A stretch of DNA of 64,000 nucleotides from Oscheius onirici (Eukaryota > Nematoda > Chromadorea > Rhabditida > Rhabditidae): the NCBI GenBank assembly GCA_932521025.1, contig OW051471.1, positions 930,001 to 994,000 on the forward strand. The letters are read 5' to 3'. Under the pieces are notes generated by a model. It made no database searches and was not told the origin of the DNA. It saw nothing but the letters and a program-made list of their open reading frames with translations. Positions within the stretch are counted from its first letter, which is position 1; the number at the start of each line of letters is the position of its first letter. The position numbers and the translations under genes are program-made. Below, one piece after another: positions 31,531 to 43,394 of this stretch.

Positions 31531-34500
31531 TCAATAAGTAGAAAACTCGGTCATTTCATAAGATCCAGGCGGAAAGGAAAACATCATGACGGTTGTGACA
31601 ATATTGGCTAGGGTAAAGATGCAAAATGAGACTGCCGTAATTGTACAGATTAACTTCTTGCCAAACTTCACATCGAAACACTTTTTCTTCCCATGAATAC
31701 AAGATTCCAGAAGATTCAATCCCAGCGGAATGAGCATTCCAGAACCACAGAAGAACATCTCGACTATAACCCATTTTCCTGGAATATTGAACTGCTTCTA
31801 TCTCTCAGAGTCTCAGACTCAAAGTCTCTGTCTCTCTCTGACTCTCTGTCTCTCTCACCACGTTCTCACTCTCTCAGACACTCTCACACTCTGACTCTCT
31901 GTCTCTCTGATAATCTGTCTCTGTGGCTCTCACTCTCTGTCCCTCTCTCAGACTCTCTGATTATCTTCTTACCCATAAGAGGTAGACCAGGAGTCCGAGG
32001 TAGTTCACCAATTATGATGCTCAACATGAAAGTCAAACTGAGCATTCCAGCTACTCCCATGTTGATCTGGAAGTTAGTGTTATATTCACAGAGCTCATAA
32101 ATTAAGATGTTTCTCTAACGATCTATTGACTATTTTCTAATTTTTCAAAGCAACTGTTATCTAAAACTGACAAGGATCAAGAGCTCAACAAAACCTTCGC
32201 AAAATCACTGTTCAAACATTCAAAAATTATATCGTAAACGCTAAACATTTTTTCTTTACATATATTTTCTGATCAAATTTTCGATCAAAACCCACCCTAT
32301 CTCCCAGTTCCAAAGCAACTGGCAGAAGCATAGCCGTGATGCAGATGGCCGTAATGAGAAAGGTTGGCAGAATGAGGAAGAAGATGTAAAACTGGGGGTT
32401 CCTCTTGAGATGTATACTGATCTCAGCGACGGAATAGTTCCTCCCAAACTGAGAAAAGGAAGAGTTGAAGGAGCGGATTTCTTCAATGTCCCATTCGGGG
32501 ATTCCCTGGAATTTTACTAATTCTTTTCTCGTGATACGAAGCTATTCTACTGAACCTTTTACGTTTGCTTATAAGCCATTTTTGAACTTTATAATTTTGA
32601 AAGAAAAATTTTCCTTGCATCTTCTGGTCCAAGCTGGAAGGCCTTTTGCTGTCACTGAACACCACTACTATTACCTCAGAAAGTTTTTGCTTTGACTAAA
32701 CATTCGATATTTTTCAGGCCAGGCAATCTTCAAACTGGTACCTCCAAAGTTTTTCGTTTTGACCGTGTACTCACAACATTTTTCAATCACAAGTTCCAAA
32801 TGGCTATTTTTTGGGCCAAGATATTTTATTCGAATTTCTACTGTATTTTTCGTACGCAACTTTGCGTAACGAAAAGTACGCAAGGTGAAGTTTTGGCAAC
32901 AGCTATAGAACTTATTGGAAATTGAAAGACTTGATTTGCTGCCGCCCGTTACCGGACTAAGTCTACGGAAAAACTGGTATGGCCGTAAACTGCTCAGCCA
33001 ACGAACGCTGACTCGGTAATTCAAATTATACTATTTTTTCTCACAGCTGGAGGTTACATATTGCCAACAACCAACAACCAGATACATATGCTTATATGCA
33101 AAAAGTGAAAGAAACTAAAATTCTATTGACCACATTCTACTCGACAGTTCCTACCCACCAAATGACTAAATTGATCTTTTTCTTTTCGGGAACCATTACA
33201 AACTGCTTGGCATATTTTTCTTCACCTTAGTTCAATATAGAAAAAACGTACCATAGTCAAAGAAATCTCTGGTAACGTGCTTATGACGAGTTGATCGTAG
33301 GAGGCAAGACTGGAAGAAAAGCCCACGTTGCACCACTGCTTGTCGAAGGGGTAGGCGGCTGAAAATGAGCTGGGTTCTGTGAAAAAAATCTTCTGTTTTC
33401 GGCTCGTAAAGCCTTCAAAGATATAATTTTTTTTGAATTTTTTTGATTTTGTTTATGTTTTGACTAGAGCATAAGTACAACCAACTATGGCTCTATTGTT
33501 CGTTTCTTCGGATAGAAATAGTTTTATGCTCAATGTCTTGAAATCCTTGTTTTCTTTGACAACTTTCGAATTTGCTGAAAGATTTTTGAGAAATGGTGAC
33601 TCTTTCAAAAAATTGGTGGGCTTTCCGATTGTTTCGGCTGTTTATGCATCAGTCTGCACAGAAAGTGATTATCCAACTCTGGAGCCAGTTTTTGAGGTTT
33701 ACGATGGATGTAAAATACGTGAAAAAAAAGAAAAAAAACAATTTTATTTAAAAAAATTCCTCTGATTTTTTGGTATTAAGTTACCAAATAAGTATTTTCC
33801 TCGGAGTCATAACTTCTTCCAGAAAAAAGCAAATTGACTGTTTTTTTTTCAAAATGTAAGTCTAACCTAGGCCGAATAAATTTGCTATATGAGAGACCTG
33901 GATACGTCATCGTCTGAGAACAGTGAGCCTTTTCAGTTTCTATCAAAACACCATTTTGGCCATAACTTTTCAGGGTTGCATCCTAAAAAAAAGTTGTCAA
34001 TTAGTGAAAACCTCAGCTCAATGAGGCGAGTATTTTGCTTTTTTGAAAAAACGATTTTTGGTTTCTCTCTACTAAACTGATACTCATGTCTATCTACACT
34101 CTGGTGTGTTTTCTGCTCTGATCTAAAAAAAACTGTGACTGTTCTCTCCTCCGATTAGAAGTAAACACCGGTAGAAAAACAGTTGAATATCTTTGCTCTC
34201 TCATCAGACTGTCTATCTATCGGTTCAATATTATAAAGAGACATCGTGATAAAGAACAGTCACCGCTTGTTATGATCAAAGAAGAGTACCCAGCAGAATC
34301 CATGCAGTCATGCCAATCAGTTCAACAGAGAGATACCAGGCCCTCCTTTGGTCCCGTTACCCTTCCTCTCCATGGGGTCCTGGGGGTCCTAACTTATTAT
34401 TAGTTTATTCGCTGTATCAAGTCTATATTCGACAAGAGCGGCTCTTCGGACAGACCATGGCGGTGCTGTAAATTCCTCGGAGAGTGGAACAGTACCTCCC

Positions 34501-37500
34501 GCGCTTGTCCAGGGCGTCGTCGAGAGGGGGTTGATTTACGCGTTCCCAGGCGTGTTCCCAGGTCCTAACTGGAGCCCCAGTTATAGACACGAAAAAAGCA
34601 TTTGCTGCAGTGAAAAACTGAAAAAAGGTTAAGACCGGTCTTTCTTTTTAAAGGGACAGTCTCATTATAACCAGATAGGAACCATCTGGGAAGCCCGCGC
34701 ATTCAAACCTCAAAAACCTCAAATATTGCATTTCCGTGTTTTCTTCGTTCCACACTTTTTTTTTGCTTTCTACTTGTTTTTAATCGATTTCTCGTCGAAA
34801 ATTACGTCTAAAATAAGTAGTGGAACGTCAAAATTGGTGGAAAATTGACGGAGATAGACCAAAAAACATTTTTTGGCCTGAAATTCGTTATTTTCGTCTA
34901 TTCCCGTCATTTTTCCACAAATTTTAGCGTTCCACCACTCATTTTATCCGTAATTTTCGATGATAAATCGGTTGAAAACAAGTAAAAATTGAAAGTCTCG
35001 CCACGAAGTTGGAGTCCCGCCACGAAGTTGCCTGATTTCTCCTGATCACACGTTCACACACAATGAGACTGTCCCTTTAAGACCGGTCTTTTTTTTTCTT
35101 AAGACCGGTCTTTATGCACTAGAACCAAAAAACACCCATTGTTTGCTCAAATAGGCATTTGGTTCCCTCGGTGACCTACCTACGTCCACTTGACAAACGG
35201 TCTCCATTCGAAAGTACCACAGCTGGGAGACTTGGCCATCTGCTCGGACCTGGAAATATAGTCCGCTGCAAAAGGTTTGGTACACCTGGATTTATAGGAA
35301 AGCAAAACTCAATCGGGCTGAAATCATAGTAGCCAACATCTATTCCGACAGCAATGACTCTATCGAAATTTGATCCAAAAAGGAACAGAGTTTAAAAAGT
35401 TAGGTCGAAATTTCAAAAACACCCGCGTCAAAAGTATTGGTACGCCTATCAAATCGCTCAAATATCGGCATTTTTCTTCGCAGCATCGGCATAAAAATGA
35501 ATTTCCAGACTTGCTTAGTAAACTCTCTTTGCAGATACATCAATAAGATTATCAGAATTTCCACTTTGAGCCATATTTTTTTCGTTACTGTTCAAGCGGC
35601 CAACTTGTATACTGATTGATCCAATCAAATTCAATTGTGCTCAAACCCACTCCTGCTGATGGCTAATCACTTCTTACACATTCTACTCACCAAAGCAAAT
35701 AAAAACAATCATTGAAATAGAAGTTTGGCACAGTTAGGCTGTAAACACCACTGTCTGTCCGCATTGAACCTATCATAACTCGGCGTTTTTTGGAAATTTT
35801 TCTAAATTTCAAAATGCGTTGGAAAAAACTTTTGAATCTCTACAAGGCTCTGTAATATTTTAAAGCGAATTCCACAATCGTACACCCTAGCTGAAGCCAT
35901 GAACTTTGTGCTCGGCAGAACAGGAACATATGTAGTTTGTAGTAAAAATTGTTGCACACTTACGGTATTATAGCACGGGAAACTGCGAACGTACTAAAGA
36001 GAAGGTAACTTTCTTAATGTTTTGTTTGGTTACATCTATAGATCAAATATATCGTATTTCTATATTTCAATAATGCATTCTTCATACGATCTCTCTTCAA
36101 AACTTTCGGTTACTTTCAAGAATATCACAGTTGCATAAATATAAAACCAGCCGACTTCGTCGCCTGGCGGCGTCGTACCCCACTTGGTACCCCCACAACT
36201 GTAGCAGAACTTTTCCAACTCTTTTCCAAGGGCAAAAAGGTAATTGATACCTAATTTTTCGACAGGACATAACTTGTTACCTGCGACCTTATAGCGCCAA
36301 ACCATAGAGGGACTTATAAACAGCGAAAAGGGGTTTATTTCGAAAAACGGACGTGGTAGCTGGAATCCTCGCAAAATTTCGCTTAAAGAATTGCCCTCAT
36401 ATTCGCATTTTGATAGTGTCTAGGGGTTGAAAGTTTGAATTACTCTTCGAGTGACCTTAGCCTTTTCATAAGAGAGCGGGGCAGCCAAATTCAGCGCTGA
36501 AATATTATTTTTTAGTGATTTTTTTTGGTGATCTTTGTAGAAGACGTTGTTGATACAATGTAATGCAACGTATTCTACAAAAATGACCAAAAAATTTTTT
36601 AAAAAACTCACTAAAAACTAAAATTTCAGCTCTGAATTTCCCCTCCCCGCCCCAGCCGCCCCATTTGGCACAAGCCTGAAATAACAGAAAGATGAGCTTA
36701 GTGGCCAAGAGAGACTGTCATCCAATAATATATCCTACCTGAAGCAACAAAATAGCTTGGAAAACCACTTCAAGGTGATAGAGGGACGATAAGTTATAGA
36801 GAATGGGCTATTTGAGAAAGTGATACAATTACTAGATTTTTAAAAATCTTTCTTCTGGAAGAAGGCCACGTAAAAATGGATTTGGAAAATTTGTCATCAA
36901 ATTTTATTCACGAACCCAAAAATTGATTGCAAAATATCGAAAACGCTCGGCAGGGTTTTGAGTTTCTAATAACTTCAGGTTGTTACGCGGAATAGATCAG
37001 ATTGAGTATTTCAAATGCTACTATTTCTGCTAAATAATGTCAACATCACTTGATGCTTGTGCTTGAATGCTTTACAACTTCCATAAAAGTTGAAGTTTCA
37101 GAGGGAGGGAGTTTTTGTGCTGAATCCAGTAACATCCAAGAAACCTTATTCATTCTTAGACAGGTCTACACTGTTACTACTATTCTGCCGGTAAAAAAGC
37201 TAAATATTTAAATAACTGACTCGTTGAAAAGAAAATGATTTTGTCTTTGCCCTGCGTTTTACTGAAATCAATAGGAGAAAAAGAGTTCAAGATTTTTGTG
37301 TGAACTACACAACAGGACAAAAGCTGAACAATATCTCTTACATAAGTCAAATCCTCGTCTTTTCTCATAGTATCACTCTTTTATCGTATGTTCCAGAAAT
37401 TCTGATTGTAGCATCGATGTAACCGAAGTGTTTAAATGAGAACTTTTTGAAGACCAGTCAGTATTTCAAGAGATTCTAGCTACGCACTGTCGACAGTACT

Positions 37501-38999
37501 AAAATTTTCAGCATTTCTTCTCCACAGGGCGACCAGATCAAAGACACCCAGCTCTGTTCCGCATTTGAGCAAATAATTAAACTGGGAAAATGTTGGCCTA
37601 TGAGACTACCAAATTTGAGTTTTTTCAAAAGAAAATAAAGTTCACACTGCTAGAATACAACTGTTGGACATATGCCAATGATTTGGAACATATTTTCTCA
37701 GAAATTTTTGGAATGACAGAGACCATACCTCAACGGCCGACTCCTGCCTCTGTTCATTGACATCCTTGTTGTCCAGACAGTTGTAGAGTTCAATTCCCGG
37801 CAGCCAGACACTCCCAGCCGGCATAATCACCGAAAAGGCACCATATTCCTCGGGATCGAAGACTAGACGATGGTCATTCCATGTCAAGTTGATTCGACTA
37901 ATGTAGCTCACAATTTGACGGTTTTCCTCCTGTTATTTTTTCGAATTTTCGGAGGGAAAAAAGACTCACGATACTTATGAGAATCAGGTAAGTGGCGCCG
38001 GCGAGAACATTGACCTGGCGACCGTCATCATAGGGCGGATATTCTTTGACGTAAGCTGACGAGTTGTTGACGATAGTTTCGTAGAGTTTTTGAACGGGGC
38101 CAATGCAGAAAACTGTAAAGTTTTGGTGAAAAAAGTCGGTAAATTGTCCATTAGGTAAATCACATAACGTTTCTTCGGAACTCTGAATTTGCCTCTGAAT
38201 ATGTTTTATGATATAGGTATAAGTAGGAAACGTTGCTTGGATTTGATGGTTCGAGCCGATCGTTCGAAAATATATTTTACAAGGATATGGTGCTAATTTT
38301 ATGATGATACGGTCCAAGGTCCAAGCATAGCAACTTGATAAGCTTTTACAACGATCCTTTTTTTGACGACCGCCGTACTGATTTTGTCGAAAATCGTTCA
38401 CGCTAAATTTTGGGGGAAAAGTTGTTTCATTGGCATATCATTTAGCGAATATCACACGAGCGTCAGTTTATCGACAGTACAAACTTCAACGCCAGAAAAA
38501 ATTTGCTGGGAGTCATTTTACGATCACGAACGATATACTCAAAAAATATTTCCGTTTTTTTTGTCCTCTCATATAAACATTTTTTGGTTCACAATCGCCC
38601 CTAATTAGGCAGCTGAACTTGATTCGGGATATTACGCCACAGGAATCGAGGAAAAAATGTTGAGAAATGGTCAACATCGTGACAGCATCTTTTGATGCCC
38701 CAAAAGTATGTGATTCAGCGAGTTCATAACAGTCTTCTCAGCTGCTTGCAAAGCAATCTGAGGATCAATGTACGGAAATGAATGAAAAAAATATGGTTCC
38801 AAGCTCTCCCGCTTCTTTTCTTTCTACAAAAATAGATGACAACAAGTTCAAAGTATTTCTGCGACAAGCACATTGAACAGATTGTTTCATCGAAACTTTT
38901 CACATTCAATACATCATCGGCATGTTGCGTAAACAAAAACCAACCACTTTCAAACATCTGCAGCAGGAGCCAGACCAAAATGCGCCTCTTCCTGGACAT
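31531..38999 (-). CDS. cys-loop ligand-gated ion channel subunit (LGC-B), paralogue
   Basis: Eight exons on minus: 38999-38945, 38112-37970, 37929-37729, 35249-35180, 33358-33252, 32505-32296, 32066-31973, 31778-31531; 375 aa. Boundaries and phases equal those of LGC-A except that the exon 37929-37729 is split in two there. Cys-loop C-QVDVAAYPFDKQW-C at about residues 152-166. M1 starts NPQFYIFFLILPTF, then LELGDRVNMGVAGML-type M2 entry (Gly-Asp-Arg, an acidic residue where cation channels carry Glu), GELPRTPGLPLMGKWV, M3, a short loop and M4 (LICTITAVSFCIFTLANIV). No YxCC. The signal-peptide exon (MSRKRRILVWLLLQMFES) is the least certain. Two large introns (2.5 and 1.8 kb) hold a possible peptide exon, a PALTTAA copy and a Helitron end. 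Confidence 0.85.
31795..31970 (-). repeat. GA-rich simple repeat in LGC-B intron
   Basis: Plus strand reads TCTCTGACTCTCTGTCTCTC; the sense strand of the gene is therefore AGAGAGTCAGAGA-like. It fills the last intron (31779-31972). Confidence 0.8.
33880..34422. other. LGC-B intron, repeats only
   Basis: Contains a member of the dispersed repeat also at 13205 and 22345 (GGTTGCATCCTA near 33975). 34290-34422 is the 3' flank of the putative peptide exon, with AATAAA (minus) about 20 nt behind its stop. Confidence 0.4.
34423..34617 (-). CDS. possible terminal exon of a secreted Cys-containing peptide, nested in LGC-B intron
   Basis: GC-richer tract in an AT-rich intron. On minus it follows a strong acceptor (CTTTTTTCAG) and reads 64 codons in phase 0 to a TAG at 34425-34423, with AATAAA some 20 nt later. 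The product holds RTWEHAWERVNQ, then LDDALDKR, a dibasic cleavage site, and a C-terminal GRYCSTLRGIYSTAMVC followed by PKSRSCRI with three Cys. This layout (propeptide, KR, short Cys peptide) is that of a neuropeptide- or insulin-superfamily-like precursor, but I recognise no family. The exon with ATG and signal peptide was not found; a PALTTAA element sits immediately upstream (34648-35080) and may separate or have broken it. Could be a pseudogene. Confidence 0.4.
   Translation of the reverse strand, partial: FFTAANAFFVSITGAPVRTWEHAWERVNQPPLDDALDKRGRYCSTLRGIYSTAMVCPKSRSCRI
34648..35080. mobile_element. palindromic TTAA element, copy 2
   Basis: TTAAAGGGACAGTCTCATT at the left end and its inverse at the right, with the family's inner palindrome. 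It is inserted in a short tandem array of AAGACCGGTCTT units (34630, 35079, 35101), so the pre-insertion site with a single TTAA can be reconstructed. Confidence 0.85.
36147..36185 (-). mobile_element. Helitron 3' end
   Basis: Minus strand: ACGACGCCGCCAGGCGACG (hairpin) followed by AAGTCGGCTGG|T. CTGG end and hairpin match the Helitron family at 12667 and 14977. The 5' limit is not clear. Confidence 0.55.
36475..36665. repeat. palindromic MITE-like element
   Basis: Outer arms GCGGGGCAGCCAAATTCAGC and inverse TCTGAATTTCCC...CGCCCC; inner arms TTTTTAGTGATTTTTT...GTAGAA..ACGTTG and its inverse. It has no coding content. Confidence 0.6.
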
Positions 39000-40719
39000 G
39001 GCGGTAGTAGAGAGTGTGAAATTTCATCGGAGGAGCAAAAAGGAAAGAAAGTTGTTAGTTCTGGTGCGTACGTGTCCCTCTTATCCTAATTCAAATAATG
39101 AGGGCGTGAAAATTTTAGCAAATACGCTGAAAGTGTAATTGGAGGGGGATAAGGTCGTTTGAAGCAAAAAAAGAGGTTTTTGAATGTTAGGTTTGTTCCG
39201 TGTCACGAGATGTTACTGAATTTTCTTCATATCCCAGCAATTTATGATAGTTGTGTAAGAAAAGCCATAATATGTAGGTCAAGCATCGCAGCCTCCGTAT
39301 TTCGGGTATTTCGGACTAATCCTCACTTGGTTCTTCTACCTCCTAACTAAACTGCAACAAACGCGATCCCCTCAAAAAACTCTCGTTCGATAAAAAAAAT
39401 GATAAAAGTTGACATGTTATCTTAGTCTTGACAATTGTGCGGAAACTGACAGACGGACACCCTCGACACCAGAAATTGTCAAGATTAGATTAGTAGGTAG
39501 AATTTCTTTTTTCAATGTTGTCATAATAGTAGACCTGAAAAATGAATATCCACTGCAGTATGAGAAAAAAACGTGAAAACAGAGCTACACCCTCGTTGAA
39601 CTCTTTGAAAACAACAAAAACGTCTGTCTGTCTCGTTGACGCTACAACGAAGCCAGGATGCGAAGTCGTCTGGTTTCGTTTTAACAAAAAAAATTGAGAG
39701 CAGAAATAATGGATGTGGGAATGATGAACAAAGTGAAAAAGAGGATCGTGTGATTCGAATAGTTCTAAATTGTACACCTCAAGGAAAAAGCAACGAGAGG
39801 AAAACTTAGCGGATTTTATACGGTAAAAGTGAACTTTTTTTTTACATTTTCGGTCAGTGAAGTGAACGGTACTGAGCAGCAGTACAAGAAGAGCATTGTC
39901 TAGAAGAGTTTGAAATGAGCAATAGTAACCTTTGTAGTGGAAATAGTTGCTCAATAACGGCCACTTTTCAATAATCCTACTGTTTTATCAGGATACGAGA
40001 CGTCTTCATCGCCTGGCTGCGCCGTAGTGGCAATGTTTTCTGACCGTTTTTTATCGTTTTCTGAGCTTTATCCTGCCGGAAAAATCCTCATTGTTCCCTT
40101 TCAAGCTGTTCTTACTTGCAAACATCATATTTCTTTCATAGTTTAGCTGCGAATTGAGAGCAAGTGCATTTCAAAAATAACAAGTTTTGAAATTTGTATG
40201 AAGCGCCGAGTTTACTGAAAAAACAATGTCCTTTCGTTTTGTGGCTCGTAAAAAACAAATAATATGACCTGAAGAAGAATATTTGAGATCGGAAAACTCA
40301 GATATCCGAAGACTGCACCAAAAAACAACCATGAGAACTCAAAGTTTCTTCGCTTGACTTTTCTACGAAACAAAACGAAAAGTTGAATATCTACTGTCAA
40401 AATTTTGGTTTAGCTGGCTTCATGATTCTTCAATGATCCCGTTTTTTGTCGGTCGAGACAGAAAGACAGCGACTAACAGACTGAACAAAAACCCTTCTGT
40501 AGGTTAGTTTTTTTTAGTTTTCGTTCGTAACCAAAGAAATTGAGCTGTCCCAGCAGAGCGAACCGGACTATTTCAGCTTGATCATGGTTCGAAACCAAAA
40601 AAATAACAAAAATATATGTAAAATTTGAACATTGCTCTAAAAAACAGCTTTATTCTAAAGATCACATGGATTTTGATTGTTCGTACATTTCTAGACGACT
40701 CTTTTGTCTCGCTCTCTAT
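39000..40719. other. intergenic, no gene seen
   Basis: Contains Helitron 3'-end sequence (39600-39673), a degraded related end near 40003-40035, and a segment at 39362-39480 that is an inverted relative of 21120-21260. The 154-codon minus ORF at 39490-39954 overlaps the Helitron end and looks fortuitous. Confidence 0.5.
39620..39673 (+). mobile_element. Helitron 3' end
   Basis: GACGCTACAACGAAGCCAGG then ATGCGAAGTCGTCTGG|TTT resembles the ends at 36147 (minus) and 52503; CTGG followed by T. The hairpin is degenerate. Confidence 0.45.
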
Positions 40720-42544
40720 CTAGAATAGGATTTGATGTTTCTGGACGGCTTCGAGGAAGGGAATTAGGACGTACTCTCCTCCAAAGTAGAAAGCAATTCC
40801 GCAGGTCAAGGAGATTGGCAGGGCTGGCAGTGGCTTTTTCTTTCTGAAAACTACAGTAGGACAGAGAAACGGAGAAACAGAGGGAGAGAAGGACAGAAAG
40901 ACTGAAAGACCAAAACTCACACGACGAGGAAAAAAAGAGTGAGCAGAAGACCACTGATGAGGGCGATATAGCAGGCGACGACGGTCGTCCAGTAGCCCGT
41001 CTCGGCAACTTTTCCCGTCAGAATTGAGTAGAAGACAAAGTCGCCAATGCCGAGCTGGATTCCACTGTGTTCTTCGACCTCTTCCTCGTCTTTTTTGACC
41101 TTATCTTCTTCTTTCTTGGTAGCTTCCTCTGGATTCAGCTCGTCCTCTTCCTCTTGTCCAGAGGCCAAGCGGGGATCGTGATCCTGAAAATCAAAAGGGT
41201 TTGGTCCAGTCTGTCAGTTTCTGTCTCGACTTTCTGGCTCTCTGACTCTCTGTCTCTGTGTCCTTCCCTGACCCTCTGTCTCTCTTTCCCTGTCCACCTA
41301 CCTTCAGATTCTCAAAATAGGCCATTCCACTCGAGTAGACGAGAGCTGTCAGCGGGCCAGTATGTCTCTCATCGCGTTCCTGTGCCAACTTCACAAATTT
41401 CTTCAGGGGACCGCATGGAGTGAGGACGGCGATCAGATCCCAGATGACGAGCAGAGCCAAGACACACCAGCCAGTCCAATGCGGAAGAAGCAGCTGAAGG
41501 AGAAGAGACATCGAACACGAGAGGTAGATCATACTGATCTGAACTTGGAAATTTTGAAATTCTGACCAAAAACTAGCCTGTTGCAGGCGCCTCGGGGCCT
41601 TCCAGAGAATCGACAGTACTACGAGCGTGGACCAATTTACGAACAGGACAATAAGTGTCGGTAAGCTGATTGCCCAGCGGTTGACGAGAAAAATCTTCCG
41701 GCCGACAAAGTACGTCTCGCAGAAGATGCCGAGCGTGAGACTGATTCCAAGGAAGGTACAGAGAATCTTGTACAGTTTGTAGTAGTAGAGAAGGAGCATG
41801 ATGCAGGTCATGACGATGATGACTCCAAGCATGATCAGTCCATTGATCACAGCTCGCCAAATGTTCCCCCAGGAAGAGTTTTTCGGGCTTTCGTTCATCA
41901 GATTCCATTTGGAAGCGTCGCGAACCTGAAACTCTGTCTCGTCTGTCCGAAACTCAGACTCTCTCACAGCCTCTGACTCCTGGCTCTCTGAATCTCTAAC
42001 TCTCTGCCTCTGCCTCTCTCACTTTCTGTCTCTCTATCCAACTGCCTCTGTGACTCTCAATCTCAGACTCTCTGTCTCTCTGACTTTCTTACTCTTTGAC
42101 ATTGTGACTCACACACTCTCTCAGTCTCTGACTCTCTCACTCTCTGTGTCTCTGAATCCCCGAACTTTTGACTCTCTGTCTCTCTGACTTTTTGACTCTC
42201 TTTCTGACTCTCCGACTCTCTGACTCACCTGTTGTGTTCCCAGCTGATCCTCGTTGAAGACGGTCATCACGACGATTACAACAGCCCAAATGCACATGGA
42301 GACAGGGATGAGGACGGCTCTCGCGTGCTGAGGTCCATAGTTTGGACCTTCTTCTTCCTCCTCCTCGTCCTTCTTTTCGGACTCGGGATCGGTTTTTGTT
42401 GGACTTTCAACCTGTCTCTTGCTTCCGCGGCTGGACAGCTGCTTCTGACTTTGGAACTTTGAATTCTGGAAAGAGTTTTTTAATTGAGAGTCAGAGAAAC
42501 AGTGAAAGTGGAACTACCTTTGCAGAAGACGTCCTCTCCGACAT
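40720..42544 (-). CDS. hop-1: presenilin, HOP-1-like (gamma-secretase catalytic subunit)
   Basis: Six exons on minus: 42544-42518, 42465-42229, 41925-41578, 41538-41302, 41183-40921, 40843-40720; 411 aa. Presenilin is the intramembrane aspartyl protease that cleaves Notch receptors. The two catalytic aspartates are visible: WDLIAVLTPCGPLK (Asp about 238) and GIGDFVFYS (Asp about 331), plus the PAL motif in PLPALPISL (about 377). Trp instead of Tyr before the first Asp and LTPCGPLK are HOP-1-type rather than SEL-12-type, as I recall these proteins; orthology is inferred. N-terminal acidic tail, nine-helix layout and a short acidic loop between helices 6 and 7 are present. Exon 3-4 junction: only a GC donor (CAG|GCTAGT) fits, giving a 39-nt GC-AG intron; if retained, 13 residues (ASFWSEFQNFQVQ) would be added. 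Confidence 0.92.
41926..42228 (-). repeat. GA-rich simple repeat in presenilin intron 2
   Basis: Plus strand TCTCTGACTCTCTGTCTC for about 290 bp, so the sense strand is GAGACAGAGAGTCAGAGA-like. A shorter run fills the intron 41184-41301. Confidence 0.8.
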
Positions 42545-42779
42545 TTTGGCTTGAATTGAAATTGCTGGAATAAAAGTTTTTTTTGAAAAGCATTATTTTT
42601 TTGAAAGCAATAAATTTTTTGAAAGTAATAAACTTTTGTTGAACAAATTACTGTTGAAAAGTAAATTAAAACAGCAATTTCCTGACAAGCGAAGCAACTG
42701 AATGCACCTCGTCCTGCGGAGAGTGGTACCACCGGTAGACGCTCCAAATCAGTATACCGATAGGGCAGTTCTCTACAAG

Positions 42780-43240
42780 GTTCAGGTTACTGTAGGTCTT
42801 GTTTTAGGGTGCTGGTCTGAATACTGTTGATTCAATTTTCAGGCAGCTGTCGATAGAGTTAGGTTGCTGTACTCTAGGCCAGGGATTAGGTCAAGATACT
42901 GTAGTTGTATAGGAGAGGGGGACAGGAATCAGTTCCTGGACAGGCCAGATTACTGTAGTATGTACCAAAAATTGACTGGAATAAGATCTAGGTTGTTTCT
43001 GGTCGGTGATCGGCTCAGATTACTGTAGTTCTGGTCCAAGATCAGATCTGTCTCAAGTACAGATGATCTAGGATAAGGGTCAATTTCCTATTAGATCAGA
43101 ATCCAGTTCCGATTACTGTAGTTTCATGGACAAAGAACAGCATATGTTACTGTACAGGTTCAGATCAGGTTACTGTACTCTGAGACCATGATCAGATTCT
43201 CTGCTAGTCCTGATTACTGTTTGGAAACCAAGTTCAAGGA
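42780..43240. repeat. dispersed GGTTACTGTAG-type short repeats
   Basis: At least nine copies of (G)(A/T)TTACTGTA(G) within 460 bp, spaced irregularly. The same word recurs at 55290-55600 and 57195 inside introns of the CUB-like gene. It is an interspersed low-complexity repeat of the kind common in Caenorhabditis. Confidence 0.65.
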
Positions 43241-43394
43241 AAATGGAAAATGACCACTGTCTCTGAAATACTGCCCAATTGATCTTCATTCGATGAAGAC
43301 AACCCAGACAGTATTACAGAGACGAGAGTCTAGTAGATTTTTGGGGAGTTACCGTCGTCCAGGAGTGACCCAATTCATCAGTCACAAACATTCA

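Larger units (their letters stand above)
35250..37728 (-). other. 2.5-kb LGC-B intron, repeats only
   Basis: Corresponds to a 37-nt intron in LGC-A. Contains a Helitron 3' end at 36147 and a palindromic element at 36475-36665. No exon for another gene is apparent. Confidence 0.5.

Noticed and set aside
39490-39954. 154-aa minus-strand ORF
   Set aside because: Phe/His/Ser-rich chance frame overlapping a Helitron end; no start context or recognisable motif.
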